A stretch of 64,000 nt of DNA from Gigantopelta aegis (GCF_016097555.1 NC_054702.1:91849798-91913797); one strand, 5' to 3'. Positions 51,327 to 63,114 are shown, counted from the first letter of the stretch. Notes: a model not told the origin generated them from the sequence alone. Numbers and translations: made by a program.

Positions 51327-51941
51327 CTAAAATTCATCAAGAATATTTAAATAAAAACAATTTCACATACAGTAAAACCTGTTTGTGTTATTTTTGAGTC
51401 AGTAAAATTTAAAAACACCAGACCACAGTTAGAACTCATGATAGATTCTCTGATGTGACACAGCTCAAAAATGTCTAGCAAGTGAAACCGACCTAGCCCT
51501 TTAAGTGGCCATCCACAATAGTAGTGAAAAGTGGCTGCTTAAGACCAGTGACTGCTGAACACAGGTTGTCATTTTTATTGACAAGATTCTAAAATTTGTT
51601 TTATCCTTTACTGTCTTTACTGATGTATGTTCTGTAGTCATGGCTCATCCTGTCCACTGCCAAAATAACCAACTGCTAATTTTCATACAAAATGGCTACA
51701 ACATTTAGTCTTTAAATTAGCCACTTTTGAATAATTTTTCAAGGAAATTCTTCACATATCTGATATGTTTTAGTGTGAGCCCTGATAGTTTACTATTTAA
51801 ATCAAATTCCGACATGTTGCCTTCTTTAAAATCAAAAATCAAAAATCAAATGTAACTGAAAAGTATAAATTTGATGGAATATACTGTCATAATAGTTAAC
51901 GATGCAATTAACTGCATTCCTGCAGTCACAATTCCTTAAGT

Positions 51942-51995
51942 AATGAGTTGTGTTGAGTGCATTGTCAAATAAAACATTTCTTTCCTTCCTTTCTT
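51942..51995 (+). repeat. SINE tail fragment
   Basis: GTGTTGAGTGCATTGTCAAA then TAAAACATTTCTTTCCTTCC, the main tail type only. Confidence 0.65.
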
Positions 51996-52552
51996 CCATT
52001 TTAATTGACTCATCTGGAATATGCTTGTTCGAACCAAATGCTTCTGTGAAAGAGTTGAGCAATATTGAAGCTGATTTTCTCCGGTTAGACAAGTTGTTAA
52101 AACAATCAACTTCTACATTTGTCCTGAGCAATAAATTAGCCTTAACAGAGAGCCCAGAGTTGAGATTCCAGACTAAATGGATACTAGTACCCATGAATCT
52201 GTGGATCAGGGGACATTTTGTCTTAATTATTTACTCAAGTTTCAGAGATCGCTACACAATGTTAAAACATTAACTAGTAGTTGCTGATCAATTTTCAATT
52301 GACTAGAAATGTCGGTACAGGGCTGTATATCTCACCAATTTGGGCATAACGAGGACTTTTGTTATCTTTTCTGAGTGCAGGAAGGTCATTTTAATTCAGT
52401 ACAATCATCAACAGCTGCTGCAGAGTTGTCAATATTAAGAAGTGCATTTTATGCTATTTTAATGTAACTTAACAATTCAGTGGTTTTGGGGTGAAATATT
52501 TTGAGGTCAGCATGTTTGTAATTAAGTTAGGCAGTCCTTGCCTTTTGAAAAA

Positions 52553-52640
52553 CAAAGGCGAGTGAAAAATCGCACACCTCAAAACGCTTAGGCGAGTGAA
52601 AAATCGCACTCGTCAAAATGCTACGGCGAGTGAAAATCAA
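52553..52640 (+). repeat. Short tandem repeat with GGCGAGTGAAAAATCGCAC units
   Basis: Three units of about 37 bp beginning GGCGAGTGAAAA. Weakly related, in inverted orientation, to sequence near 58705-58795. Confidence 0.7.
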
Positions 52641-53742
52641 GCATTTATTAATTTAGTAATTGAAGAGACATATGTTGCAAAAATGAACCAATAATGTTTT
52701 CTTCTAATTTTATGTTGTTTGGTTCATTAGTGTAGTCTGAGTTATAGTTTATTAAAAAGTTTCAGAAGTAGTACTATAGAAATATAATTATGGCATGTAT
52801 ACACTGATGCAGACTATTTGATTTTTGAATTACAATATGTACTATTCAGATAATGTGATGCACACAATTATATATATACCTTTTCAGTGTTAGATGGTTT
52901 GATGAACGTGCAGCTAAACATATATAGGAATCAACTTGTCTTGAATGTCATTATTATGTACAACGAATATGATTAGGATAGTTTGGATGGGGAAAAAACA
53001 CTGGTTCCGAGGAGGTGGTTCATGAACTACGACCCAAGCATATCAAGTGTGCACTACCGACTCAAATTATTAAAACGTTTTAAAAAACCCCCCCAAAAAA
53101 CCCTCATGAAACGTGGGCCTACAATTACTTCAATTGATAGTGTTAGTTGGGACATTGACATTCACGTGGCATTTTTAACCAGTCTCCCCCTCAACATTTT
53201 GTAACACGTCATTTAACCTACTGCTACAAGTTATGAACAACTCTGACGGTGTTACGTCATTGATCTAGAATGGCCCCAATGTTGTTAATAACAAAATACA
53301 CAAACTCTGAAAAAAACACAATAATCTGTCATTGCAAAGGATTTTATTCCAAACGTGGGATGCCATAATAAAGATAATAAAAAACCTCCCATAATTTTAG
53401 ACCCCATCATCAATGCATAATAAGTTGTCAAGTAGACCAGCGTGTGCGTGCAGAATTCCAAGAGTAAAAATAATCTGACCCCGATAGCTCTGATTGGTCA
53501 ATATGCCACAGACTACTGCGCATCAAATCATGTTCCATGTCTGTGACTTTCTAACAAACGAAACAAAAATTAAATAGTTGGAAATGATCATTGATTACTG
53601 TTACTATAGTGTGTACATATATACATATTTAAATACAATATGAATATTCATTAAACTCTGGCTGAAATACAAATATTTAAATGAAGTTTTATTTGATTTT
53701 TTTTAAAGATAAAGAAAAATAATAGACATAAAAAAAATACCT

Positions 53743-53817
53743 AAGGAAAAGAAACGATAATCATAATGAGTATGTAGGAATACTACATACTCATTATGAT
53801 TATCATTTCTTTTCCTT
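53743..53817. repeat. Near-perfect 35-bp hairpin
   Basis: Arms AAGGAAAAGAAACGATAATC... and its reverse complement with one mismatch, loop of five bases. Any transcript through it would form a stable stem. Confidence 0.9.
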
Positions 53818-54213
53818 CTTTTTATTATTCCGTCTAATTTTTTATTTTTTTTTAAAAGAAAGTATAAAATTACACGATTGCCATTTTTGGGACCTTATGT
53901 AAGCTTTGTAGGCTAACAGTTATGAACTAATCGAGACAATTTTACCGACTTCGCTGATTTCCGTAACGAGTTTATTTGTGTAGGCTACAGAAGCCACTAT
54001 TTAATTCAATCCCATTTGTTTTTTAATTTTAATTTTCTTTTTTTTTATTGTCCCCGAATATAAAAAAGCAGTGTCAGGGTTGGGGTGCCCTAAGCTCACT
54101 GTCTCACAATATTTTTTAAATTTCATATGATATACACAGTTTTATATACATATATATAAATGGCAAAATATATACACACGAATAGATAAAATCCATGTAT
54201 ATTGTTGTTGATA

Positions 54214-54234
54214 TTTTTTTTTTTTTTTTTTTTT
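54214..54234. repeat. Poly-T run in the LINE 3' region
   Basis: 21 T on the + strand (poly-A on the LINE strand). It might be the true poly(A) end, which would put the LINE terminus here rather than at 54046. Confidence 0.6.
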
Positions 54235-54408
54235 AATTATTATTTTCTGGGTCCAAGAAGGAAAAAATAAATAAAAAGGAGATGTTATGTACGGAATTAG
54301 TATTGATACAAGAAAGTATTATAAAAAAGATGTGTGAAGGAGTATAAAGTGGGAAGAAGGTATTTTAGAAATAAATATATCTCAATATTTGATAGATTTA
54401 ATAAATTT

Positions 54409-57400
54409 TTATGATGTTTGAAATAAATTATACCACTGCTCCCATACTGTCTTGAAATCTTCATAATTACCATTTTTATATAAGATACATTTTTCAGTTT
54501 CCAACTTTTCTTTAATTATAGTTTTTAAGGCAGAGAAGTTTAATTTTTGTTTTTGTATTTTCATGGAATAAATATAATATTTTATGTTAATAATTAACCA
54601 ATTTATTGCATATGTATTTGTTTTTTTAAGCAGACCCAAAATGGCAATATGTTTATCTATAATTATGCACTCTTCTATAGTATTGAATATCCAGTTTGTA
54701 ATATCTTTCCAAAATTCTTTAACATAGCAACACTCATAAAATAAATGTTCAATTGTCTCTGGCATACGATTAAAAAAAGTACATTTATTTGAATTTAATA
54801 TAATGCATTGTATATAGAAATGTGTTAGTAGCGAGAAATCTGTGTAGAATTTTATACTGAAACCAACGTAAAGTTGTATCTCTAACGCATTTAAATGGTA
54901 TATTGTAAAATATATTCCATTCTGCTGGTGAATAACAAAAACCTTATTTTTATATTTTAATTGAGACTTTGGAATGGTTTTTGTGTAGCATAACAATTTA
55001 CATATTTCTCTACATCCCGTTTTGTCTTTAAGAAGTTGTTTTAGCTTGTGGGGGTAGACTGGTTTTTCGTTTATAATTGACTCGTTTATTTCATCATTAT
55101 GTTTTCCATATATTCCTATGAAACATTTCACTGCATTAATTAAAGAAGCATACTCTAGAAAATTTGTTTTTATATTAAATTTTGCAATAAAATCGCATAG
55201 ATTTAGAAATCCTCCATCAGTATTAACTAAATCACTAATGAAACAAACTCCATTTTCTGCATATTTTTTATAAAAAATAGGCTTCTTATTTATTAATATT
55301 TTACTGTTAAACCAAATGTTTATACCAGCTATATCGTTTTCATTTTCTATTGGTTGTTTACACTGGATGTTTCGCCAGCTATCTAGAACATCTTCCCAAA
55401 AAGGGTTAGTCATATTTTTTATTTTTAAATTAATAAAATGATCACCATATATAATTAGTTCTTTGATCGATATACCTGTAACTGACGAGAAGAGACATGC
55501 CAGTTTTGTGTTGTTTAAAAATAACCTTCTTACCCACGTTGACTTTAATGATGTTATAAACGTAGATAATTTAATCATTTTTAACCCCCTGTTTTTATGG
55601 TCCTGAATTATAACATCTCTTTTAATTTTGTCAGGTTTATTTTGCCAAATGAAATTGAAAAATCACTTATTTAACTTTTCAACTAACTGTTCTGATGGGG
55701 ATGGAAGCGAAATTAACAAATTTGTTATTTTTGGTAATATTAGTGATTTTAACACTGTGAGTCTGCCTAATGGTGTAAGTTTACGGGCACTCCAAGCTTT
55801 TAATACAATTTCCATTTCTTCTATTTTTGGCTCGAAATTATCTTTAATAATATCTTGTAAATTTAAAGAGAAATTAATACCTAATAAAGTAAATTTAATT
55901 GAACACCATGCTAACTTCCATCTAGAATGATGAAACACTTGTTTTGAATATCTTTTCCTGCCTATCCATATTATCTTTGACTTTGAATAATGTAGCTTCA
56001 GACCAGATATTTTTGCAAAGAAATCCAGTGTAGTAAGTGTATTGTACAGGGAATTTGGGGATCCATCCAAGATAAAGGTAGTGTCGTCGGCATATTGAGA
56101 AATCAGGAATTCTTCTCCCTCAATATTTATACCTTTGATTTCTTTATTATTATGTATTAAAATTGCAAGTATTTCCGCACATATTACAAATATGTAAGGA
56201 GATAATGGGTCAACCTGCCTACAACCTCTATTTAATTTAAAACCTTCTGATAAGTGTCCATTTTGTATTACTGCTGAGACAGAATTTTTATAAAATGTTT
56301 TTATCCAGTTTTTAATAGAAGTCTTAAAATTAAAAATATCTAAAGCTTCTTGAATGAAAGACCATGATAGAGAATCAAAAGCTTTTTCAAAGTCTACTAA
56401 TAGTAGTTGACCTGGTATATTTTGTGTTTCGGTATATTGCATAATGTCATATTTAAACGTATATTTTCGCCTATGTATCTCCCTTTTATAAATCCAGTTT
56501 GATCTTTTTCAATAATTTTATCTAAAATGTTTTTTTTTATCCTGTTTGCAATACAGCCTAATGCTATTTTATAGGTGCAGTTTAAAAGTGTTAACGGTCT
56601 CCAATTTTTAAGAAATTGCTTAGATTTATTTGGTTTTGGAATACATGTTATAATACCTAACTTTTGCACATTAGACATTTCTTCGATACTGTAACTGAAA
56701 TTAATAGATCTAACTATAAAATATCCTAGGTCTATCCAATTTTTTTTTTAAAACTCAGCTGAGAAACCATCTGAACCTGGACTTTTGTCATTTTTCATAC
56801 TTTTTAGATAAAATAAAATTTCTGAATACATTAATTCTCCTTCTAATTTATTTGCATCGTCCTCTGATAATTTATCAAATTTGTATTCCTTAATTTTCTC
56901 TGCTATATTTTCATATTCCCCAACTTGTTTGGAATAAAGTTTTTCGTAAAACAGTTTGGTTTCTTTCAATATTTCTTTTTGATCTGTAATAACTTTTCCA
57001 TCTTCTTGTTCTATTTTTGAAATTAATTTATTATAAAAGTTCCTAGATTCCATGTTACAAAAATATTTTGTTGGCTTTTCTCCCTCTTCCACCCATTTAG
57101 CTCGAGATCTAATAAAATGTCCCTTTAGTCTTTCTTTTCTAATGTCCAGCAATTTTTCTTTTCTTTTCTTCTATTTCACTGAGATTTACTGCTAGATTTT
57201 CTTCTAATGTTTTTATGTCTTCACAAAGTTTTGTTTCTATGTCATTTTTTCCCCTTTTCTTGGCTGCTGAATAAGATATAGTTTTTCCTCTAATTTCCAT
57301 TAAAAGTGTTTCCAAGAACAATTGATCATTAATAGTAAATTGAATTGTATCATTAGGGATTGTGTTTATTTTCTCTGTATTGTATATAGGGACGGCATAT

Positions 57401-58221
57401 TGGATTTTTATATTTTCTATAATTTGTTTTACGGTATTAACATAGGTTGTATCGTGTAGTAGAGAATTGTTAAATTTCCATAAACCTTTACCTTTTATAA
57501 TATTATTTTGTTTTAGACTTAAAATTACTCCGGCATTGTCAGACCTATAACTATTCTCAATTGTTACTTTTTCTACCTGTACCATTAAATTATTGAAAAT
57601 AAGATAAAAATCTAACCTAGCTTGTTTAAGTGGGTTTTTCTTTCTCCATGTGTATTTCCTTAAAGTTGGATAGAGTTCCCTAAATGGATCTACCAAATCG
57701 TATACCTCTAAATTTTCCAATATAACGTTTTTTGAATTTGGATGGTTTACATGCAAATAATTACTAGTATCCAAATTTTGATTTAAAACTAGATTAAAGT
57801 CTCCACAGATTATGTATTGTTCAATATCAAAGTCATCGATGCATTTCAGTAAATCTTTAAAAAAGGTGGAGTTATCATCATTAGGTCCATATATATTTAT
57901 AAGTGTTATTTTCTTACCCTCAATGGTCATATCTACAGCTATATAATTTCCCGAATCATCTGTTTTTGTTTTGTTTATAATAAATTCAAAATTGTTATTT
58001 ATCATGATAGCTACACCTCTGGAGTTACTACAGTAAGAATTAAATAAGCATGTATAACCCCACTGTGCTTGTATATATGATTCAAGTTCCTTAGTAAAAT
58101 GTATATCTTGCAAACAATAAATATTACGATTTTTCTGTTTCAAATAATTCAACATATCTTTTCTTTTTTCAGAAGCTCCAAGTCCCTGGCAGTTTAGAGT
58201 CATAATTTGTAATGTAGTCAC
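54409..58221 (-). pseudogene. LINE ORF2 pseudogene (endonuclease + reverse transcriptase)
   Basis: The apurinic-type endonuclease part (57139-58221) shows MTLNCQGLG, YCLQDIHF, ICGDFNLVLN and YRSDNAGVILSL. The last would normally be SDH, so the catalytic His is Asn. The RT part (55663-57152) shows SPGSDGFSAEF, NWRPLTLLN, LLVDFEKAFDS, DPLSPYIFVIC and QYADDTTFIL. The C-terminal part (54409-55578) has a Cys/His cluster, FFNRMPETIEHLFYECC. Breaks: frameshift near 57150, TAA near 56748, frameshift near 56420, and one TGA at 55663 that separates two otherwise same-frame segments. Not functional as read. Confidence 0.88.
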
Positions 58222-59067
58222 TGCAAATTACTTGTAATATTATAATATTTATGCACTAAGTGAATGTTCAAGTCTACATTTATACTCCAAATGTATATTT
58301 CCCCTGTGATTTCTTTGCTTATAAAAATGCCAAATTTTATGTTTTGTACCTTAACTGACTCCAGGTTTACATATTGTGTCATAACTATATGAACAGTATA
58401 AATGAGTTATCCTTATTAGACGTTGTATCTGTTACCTTACAAAAGTGGACTGTTTCTAATTAATAATAAATTAAATAGGCAAAGGATTTTGATCGGATTG
58501 GTATGTCTTCGAAGATGTCTATTAAACCTGTGTTTTCCGATTTATATAGCAAAGATAAGTACCAGTCATATATTAAAATCTTGCATGAATGCTACCGTTC
58601 TTGTAAAAAAAATTAAACGGATATTTCTATCAGCTACATAAGGTAAACAGTGGCAATCAATATACACAATTATTTTACGTGCACTGTTTGTTAAGTGTAA
58701 CGTGGGTTATTTTTCACACTCGCCAGATTGAAATTACGTGTGTTGTACGAGTGCGATCACACCCGCGCACCTTAAAAAGCAAAGTCTGATTAGGGCATGA
58801 TTATTTTGAGCTAATGTATTTTGGGCACAACGTTTATGGCCTTGCCTTTGATGCAATCTAAAGCCCTGGTTGATAATCAAAATCTTGTCGCTGTTGTGTA
58901 AAAGAATCCTTTTATGGAACAGTAAGTTTTAATGTGGCTGCTTAACATACATATTTTAGATATTTGGGATCTAAATTAGATGGCCACTAGACATGTTTGG
59001 AAAGGTGGTCACTTAACACTAAAAATTGTTTGGGGGGGAATTTAAGCAGCCACTTAAGACACTGGTC
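58222..59067. other. Flank 5' of the LINE, no gene seen
   Basis: Contains sequence near 58705-58795 (CACACTCGCC, GAGTGCGATCACAC) weakly mirroring 52530-52640. Otherwise unrecognised. Confidence 0.45.
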
Positions 59068-59440
59068 AAAGTTTAAAACATTTGGTAATTTTGACATATA
59101 GTCTTAGAGAGGAAACCAGCTCCATTTTTCCATTACCGGTAGTAACAAGGGATCTTTTATATGCACCATCCCACTCCCACAAATAGGCTAGCACATACCA
59201 CAGCCTTTAATATACAGGTTGTGGTGCACTTGTTAGAATGAGTAACAGGCCAATGGGCCCACTGACTGGGATTGATCCTAAACCAACAGCACATCAAGTG
59301 AGCACTTTACCACTAGGCTATGTCCCACCCTTTATCTCAGCACATCAAGTGAGCACTTTACCACTAGGCTATGTCCCACCCTTTATCTCAGCACATCAAG
59401 TGAGCACTTTACCACTAGGCTATGTCCCACCCTTTATCTC
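59068..59440 (-). repeat. tRNA-derived SINE with triplicated head
   Basis: Reverse-oriented SINE body and head, then two further tandem copies of the head's first 51 bp. On the gene strand of the SINE each copy contains the A-box-like TAGCCTAGTGGTAAAGTGC. Confidence 0.85.
59287..59439 (-). repeat. Three tandem 51-bp SINE-head units
   Basis: Unit CAGCACATCAAGTGAGCACT + TTACCACTAGGCTATGTCCC + ACCCTTTATCT, starting at 59287, 59338 and 59389. The copies are essentially identical, so the duplication is recent. Confidence 0.95.
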
Positions 59441-59538
59441 AGAAATACATATGCAAATATATATAATAAAAATGTACCACCTTTTTTTAAATTTCAAGAT
59501 CTATTTAAAGATGAGTTGTGTATAAATGTACTATACTA

Positions 59539-59699
59539 CAGTGAAACCTCTCAAAACCGGACCCTCTGTAAACCGGAATTCCATCAAAACGGTCCTTTTT
59601 GAAAATCAGTACAGAACCTAACTTCTTTAAACCAGATGCCTTTTAAAACCAGACATTTTACTTGGTCCCGAACATGTCCGGTTTGAAGAGGTTTCACTG
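59539..59699. mobile_element. pogo/Tigger-like MITE
   Basis: 161 bp with inverted ends CAGTGAAACCTCTCAAAACC and the reverse of CAGTGAAACCTCTTCAAACC, and TA at the left flank (CA at the right). CAGTGAAACCTC ends are typical of pogo/Tigger-type MITEs. Confidence 0.7.
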
Positions 59700-59935
59700 C
59701 ACATGTATAAAACAAACAACTCATCCTCCATTTTATTTAGTCATTGTTAACTGGAATATCAAAAGTCATGATAGTGTTTTTGTCACGTGAAAGTGAAAGT
59801 GAAACTATCCTTGTCATGGGTTCTTATCATGTTGTTAATTGGGACTAAGTTTTGACCAATAGCTTTGCTGCCGATTGTTCTACCGATTCCTTCTATTAGT
59901 ACAATATCCATGTATTAAAAGTAAAAACAGTTTGT
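59700..59935. other. Short unrecognised stretch
   Basis: Between the MITE and the next SINE. No ORF or repeat recognised. Confidence 0.4.
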
Positions 59936-60120
59936 TTTGTTTAATGACACCACTAGAGCACATTGATTTATTAATCATGAGATTTTGGATGTCAAACATT
60001 TGGTAATTTTGACATATACATGTAGTCATAGAAGAAACCTACTAGATATTTCCATTAGTAGCAAGGGATCTTTTATATGTGCCATCCCACAGGCAGGATA
60101 ACACATACCATGACCAACAT
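59936..60120 (-). repeat. tRNA-derived SINE, headless copy
   Basis: Alternative tail (TTGTTTAATGACACCACTAG on +), body with GGATGTCAAACATTTGGTAA and AGCAAGGGATCTTTTATATG. Lacks the head. Confidence 0.78.
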
Positions 60121-60443
60121 AACTTTGGTATTTGGTATTTTATTTCCACCACTTGACAGAATGTTGCTTGCCACTAATCAGGAGTAACATACATCAATGT
60201 GGTCGAGTTCCTTTCCTTTCCAATGGTTGTAATTTTAAAATAAGAACCTTGCAAGGCATGTTTACTGACAAAACTACATGTGTTTTGTCATCACTGGACA
60301 TTATAACATTGCTTAGAAGTAAATCACAAACCTTACTGCCAGGTTTAGCTCAATTTTGTTTTCAGTAAAAATGATAAAGACTTGAGGCCAACACTAATAA
60401 ATAGTTACAATTTATGCAGTTGCTCTGGAATTTTGGATATATA
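60121..60443. other. Unrecognised stretch before Tc1
   Basis: No supported ORF (a 78-codon frame has no motif). Confidence 0.4.
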
Positions 60444-61937
60444 CTCTTCAAAAGAAGAAACGCAAAACCACATTGTCGTAACATTTGGAGAATTGATTTA
60501 ATTATTGAATGGTGAGTCCGATAATTACCAAATGTTGCAGGATTGTTCACAATTCACTCTAGTCCATTGTGAGTAAGTGATAGGACACACCACCAAGGTC
60601 AAGGTCATCTGGAGTCAATACCGGGTGTGGCCTCCGCGTGTGTTGACAACTGCCTGGCACCGCCTGCCCATTGAAGCAACCAGAGTACGGATGACGTCCC
60701 GGGGGATGGTGGCCCACTCGGCCTGCAAGGCTGCTGCCAGCTCGGGCAGGGTCTGGGGCTGTGGTTGTCGCTATCGGAGGCGTCGGTCCAACTCGTCCCA
60801 TAGATGCTCAATTGGGTTCAAATCCGGTGATATCGATGGCCAAGGAAGGACATTAATGTTGTTGTTCTGTAGGAAAGCCGTTGTGAGACGTGCTGTGTGA
60901 GGCCTGGCGTTGTCATGTTGGAACACTGCGTTGGCGTTGGCCATAACTGGAACGATGTGTGGCCGGAGGATCTGGTCAATGTAGCCCTGTGCATTCAGGT
61001 TGCCCTGCACGTGGACCAGGTCAGTTCTGCCAGTGTGTGAGATGGCTGCCCACACCATGACACTACCCCCGCCGAATCTGTCCACTTCCTGCACGCAGTT
61101 TGCCGCATAACGTTCACCACGACGCCTATACACGCGACATCTTCCATCATGACGTTGGAGCAGAAATCGGGACTCGTCACTGAACCACACCTGTCTCCAT
61201 CGCAGATGAGGCCATTGTCGATGAATCTGGCACCACTGCAGTCGGAGTCGACGGTGTTGTGGTGTTAAGATGACACCTCGAACTGGACGTCTGGCACGAA
61301 TTCCTACCTCACGTAGGCGGTTCCGTACGGTCTGGTCGGATATCCTGCGCAAACCTGGTATTGCTGCGGCTGTGGAGGTGGCAGTAGTCAATCGTTCCCG
61401 AAGGTGGCGTACCCGGATGTAGCGGTCCTGCCCGGGGGTAGTGACCCGTGGTCGACCGGATCTAGGGAGGTCACGTGTTGATCCATGTTGCTGGTAACGG
61501 TCCCACAGTCTGGAGATGGTGCTTGGGGACACATGGAATGCCCTGGCAACGGCCGTTCTGGATTCGCCTGCGTCTAGTCGGCCGATGGCATTGTTTCTCT
61601 GCGGTTCACTGAGACGTGGCATGTCCTGGATTGTCAACTGTCGGCCAGATACAGAGGCCAGGCAAGCGAACACCCTGCACTTTTATACTGTCGGTGTTCA
61701 TGTTGCACGTGAAGACAACGCACGTGCAGTGGTGACATGGTTTGCACGTGGCTGCGTTTTTGCGAATATTCACATTTTGGAACTTTATTGTACAGTAGCT
61801 GCGTTTTATCGAATGTAACCGTGGGAATGTGTTTGGGACATGCAATGACCTTATATTCACAAAGCATGAACCGGTAGGAAACATAAAATCGGAGTTATAA
61901 CCCATTTGTACCCTTTTGCGTTTCTTTTTTTGAAGAG
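60444..61937 (-). mobile_element. Tc1/mariner element, youngest-looking copy
   Basis: 1494 bp flanked by TA. Ends CTCTTCAAAAGAAGAAACGC and, reversed, CTCTTCAAAAAAAGAAACGC. More GC-rich than its surroundings and a different Tc1 lineage from the copies at 8, 13 and 36 kb. Confidence 0.9.
60615..61622 (-). pseudogene. Tc1-like transposase with a single nonsense codon
   Basis: From MPRLSEPQRNNAIGRLDAGE (start chosen here because this opening matches the start of relatives, e.g. MPRIPNN at 9196; the open frame runs 17 codons further up) to GGHTRY and TGA at 60615-60617. The frame is intact except for TAG at 60771-60773. Helix-turn-helix (VSPSTISRLWDRY), GRPRV linker, FSDESRFLLQ, HDNARPHTA and SPDLNPIEHLWDELDRR are all present. 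Exactly 34 residues separate the second Asp from the Glu (DD34E). The stop removes only the last 51 residues, beyond the catalytic Glu, so the truncated protein keeps the whole triad. Confidence 0.9.
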
Positions 61938-62283
61938 TATATGTGGAACATTAAGACAAATTATTTGCTTGTCAAAATTATTATTACAAAGTATTTTGAT
62001 TGCCTCCTGTTATACTTCTGTTTAATTTTAAAAAAAACAAGGGGTTGGATATGTAAATCAGAAAAATCAATCTAAAATGTACTATGATAGAGATGTTTTT
62101 AAGTCAGTAACTTTATACACAATTAACATAACATATCTAACAGTAATGTTATATTTGAAGAATGATACATTTTTTTCTTTATCTTTTTAAACTTAAGCGT
62201 AATACTTTCTCAAAGAAATAAAACATATAGGTATGTAAACAATGTTCTCTGGTCAATGTGGAACTGACTCTAAAACCCTAAAA
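61938..62283. other. Unrecognised AT-rich stretch
   Basis: No ORF or known repeat. Confidence 0.4.
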
Positions 62284-62676
62284 CACCGGCCTCAGTGACG
62301 TCGTGGCAGGCCATCGGTCTACAGCCTGGTAGGTACTGGGTTCGGATCCCAGTCGAGGCATGGAATTTTTAATCCAGATACCGACTCCAAACCCTGAGTG
62401 AGTGCTCCGCAAGGCTCAATGGGTAGGTATAAACCACTTGCACCAACCAGTGATCCATAACTGGTTCAACAAAGGCCATGGTTTGTGCTATCCTGCCTGT
62501 GGGAAGCGCAAATAAAAGATCCCTTGCTGCCTGTCGTAAAAGAGTAGCCTATGTGGCGACAGCGGGTTTCCTCTAAAAAATTATGTGTGATCCTTAACCA
62601 TATGTCTGACGCCATATAACCGTAAATAAAATGTGTTGAGTGCGTCGTTAAATAAAACACTTCTTTCTTTCTTTCT
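62284..62676 (+). repeat. Chimeric SINE: type-2 head on type-1 body and tail
   Basis: Starts CCGGCCTCAGTGACGTCGTG ... GGTAGGTACTGGGTTCGGAT (type-2 head as at 42117), continues CAATGGGTAGGTATAAACCA. At about 62455 it switches to the type-1 body (TAACTGGTTCAACAAAGGCC, AAAGATCCCTTGCTGC) and main tail GCGTCGTTAAATAAAACACT, with a CTTT-rich end. Confidence 0.8.
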
Positions 62677-63110
62677 AAAACCCTAAAACATTTAACATGT
62701 ATCTCATAATTCAAAAAGTTCACTTTGCATCACCCTAAAATAACAATAAACTGGTGCATGGCATATCTACTTTCAGAATGGTGGAAAGCTTTATTGAAGA
62801 TTGCAAAATGTTGACCGAGTTATAGTATTCTTAAACAAGAGTACCGGTGAGGTACATGATATGCCTGTCATAGATATTAATGAATATTTTACAAGTATGA
62901 TTCAATTCTAATTATGTGAAATGTTTGCAATGGAATGAACAGTTTGTTTTGGACCAACTACTGCTGATACTGTATCCATTGGAGAAGGTGCTGTCTGATT
63001 AATATTATTGTTCTTAATTAGAAAGGGAAATTTTGTTTAGCATTTTCTTCAAAGGCTAAACAAGATTTTCCTATGATGTTCAGAATATAGACCAATTATT
63101 TCATTTATTT
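62677..63110. other. Unrecognised stretch
   Basis: AT-rich, no ORF or clear repeat apart from a possible start of the repeat that follows. Confidence 0.4.
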
Positions 63111-63114
63111 GTAT

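Larger units (their letters stand above)
51327..54045. other. Upstream flank or 5' intron of the cathepsin gene
   Basis: No convincing exon. Contains a pogo-like end near 51370 (TACAGTAAAACCTG), a SINE tail (51942), a short tandem repeat (52553) and a hairpin (53743). ORFs at 51832, 51950 and 52983 lack motifs. Confidence 0.5.
54046..58221 (-). mobile_element. L1/Tx1-like LINE, degenerate
   Basis: Covers an ORF2-type reading frame (54409-58221) and a short 3' region ending GGGGACAATAAAAAAAAG near 54046 on the - strand. No ORF1 was found upstream, so the copy may be 5'-truncated. Clade placement (L1 group, Tx1-like) rests on the look of the endonuclease and RT motifs and is tentative. Confidence 0.8.

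Noticed and set aside
51832..52273. Overlapping 120- and 107-codon ORFs on opposite strands
   Set aside because: No recognisable domain, one includes a SINE tail; likely chance.
52336..52389. Short - strand frame MTFLHSEKITKVLVMPKL ending at a good donor (TTG|GTGAGA), phase-compatible with cathepsin exon a
   Set aside because: It is not a signal peptide, has no conserved residues and the match of phase alone is weak.
52983..53204. 73-codon + strand ORF
   Set aside because: No motif or neighbouring exon, composition not protein-like.
60577..60900. + strand ORF of 107 codons over the Tc1 element
   Set aside because: Antisense shadow of the transposase.
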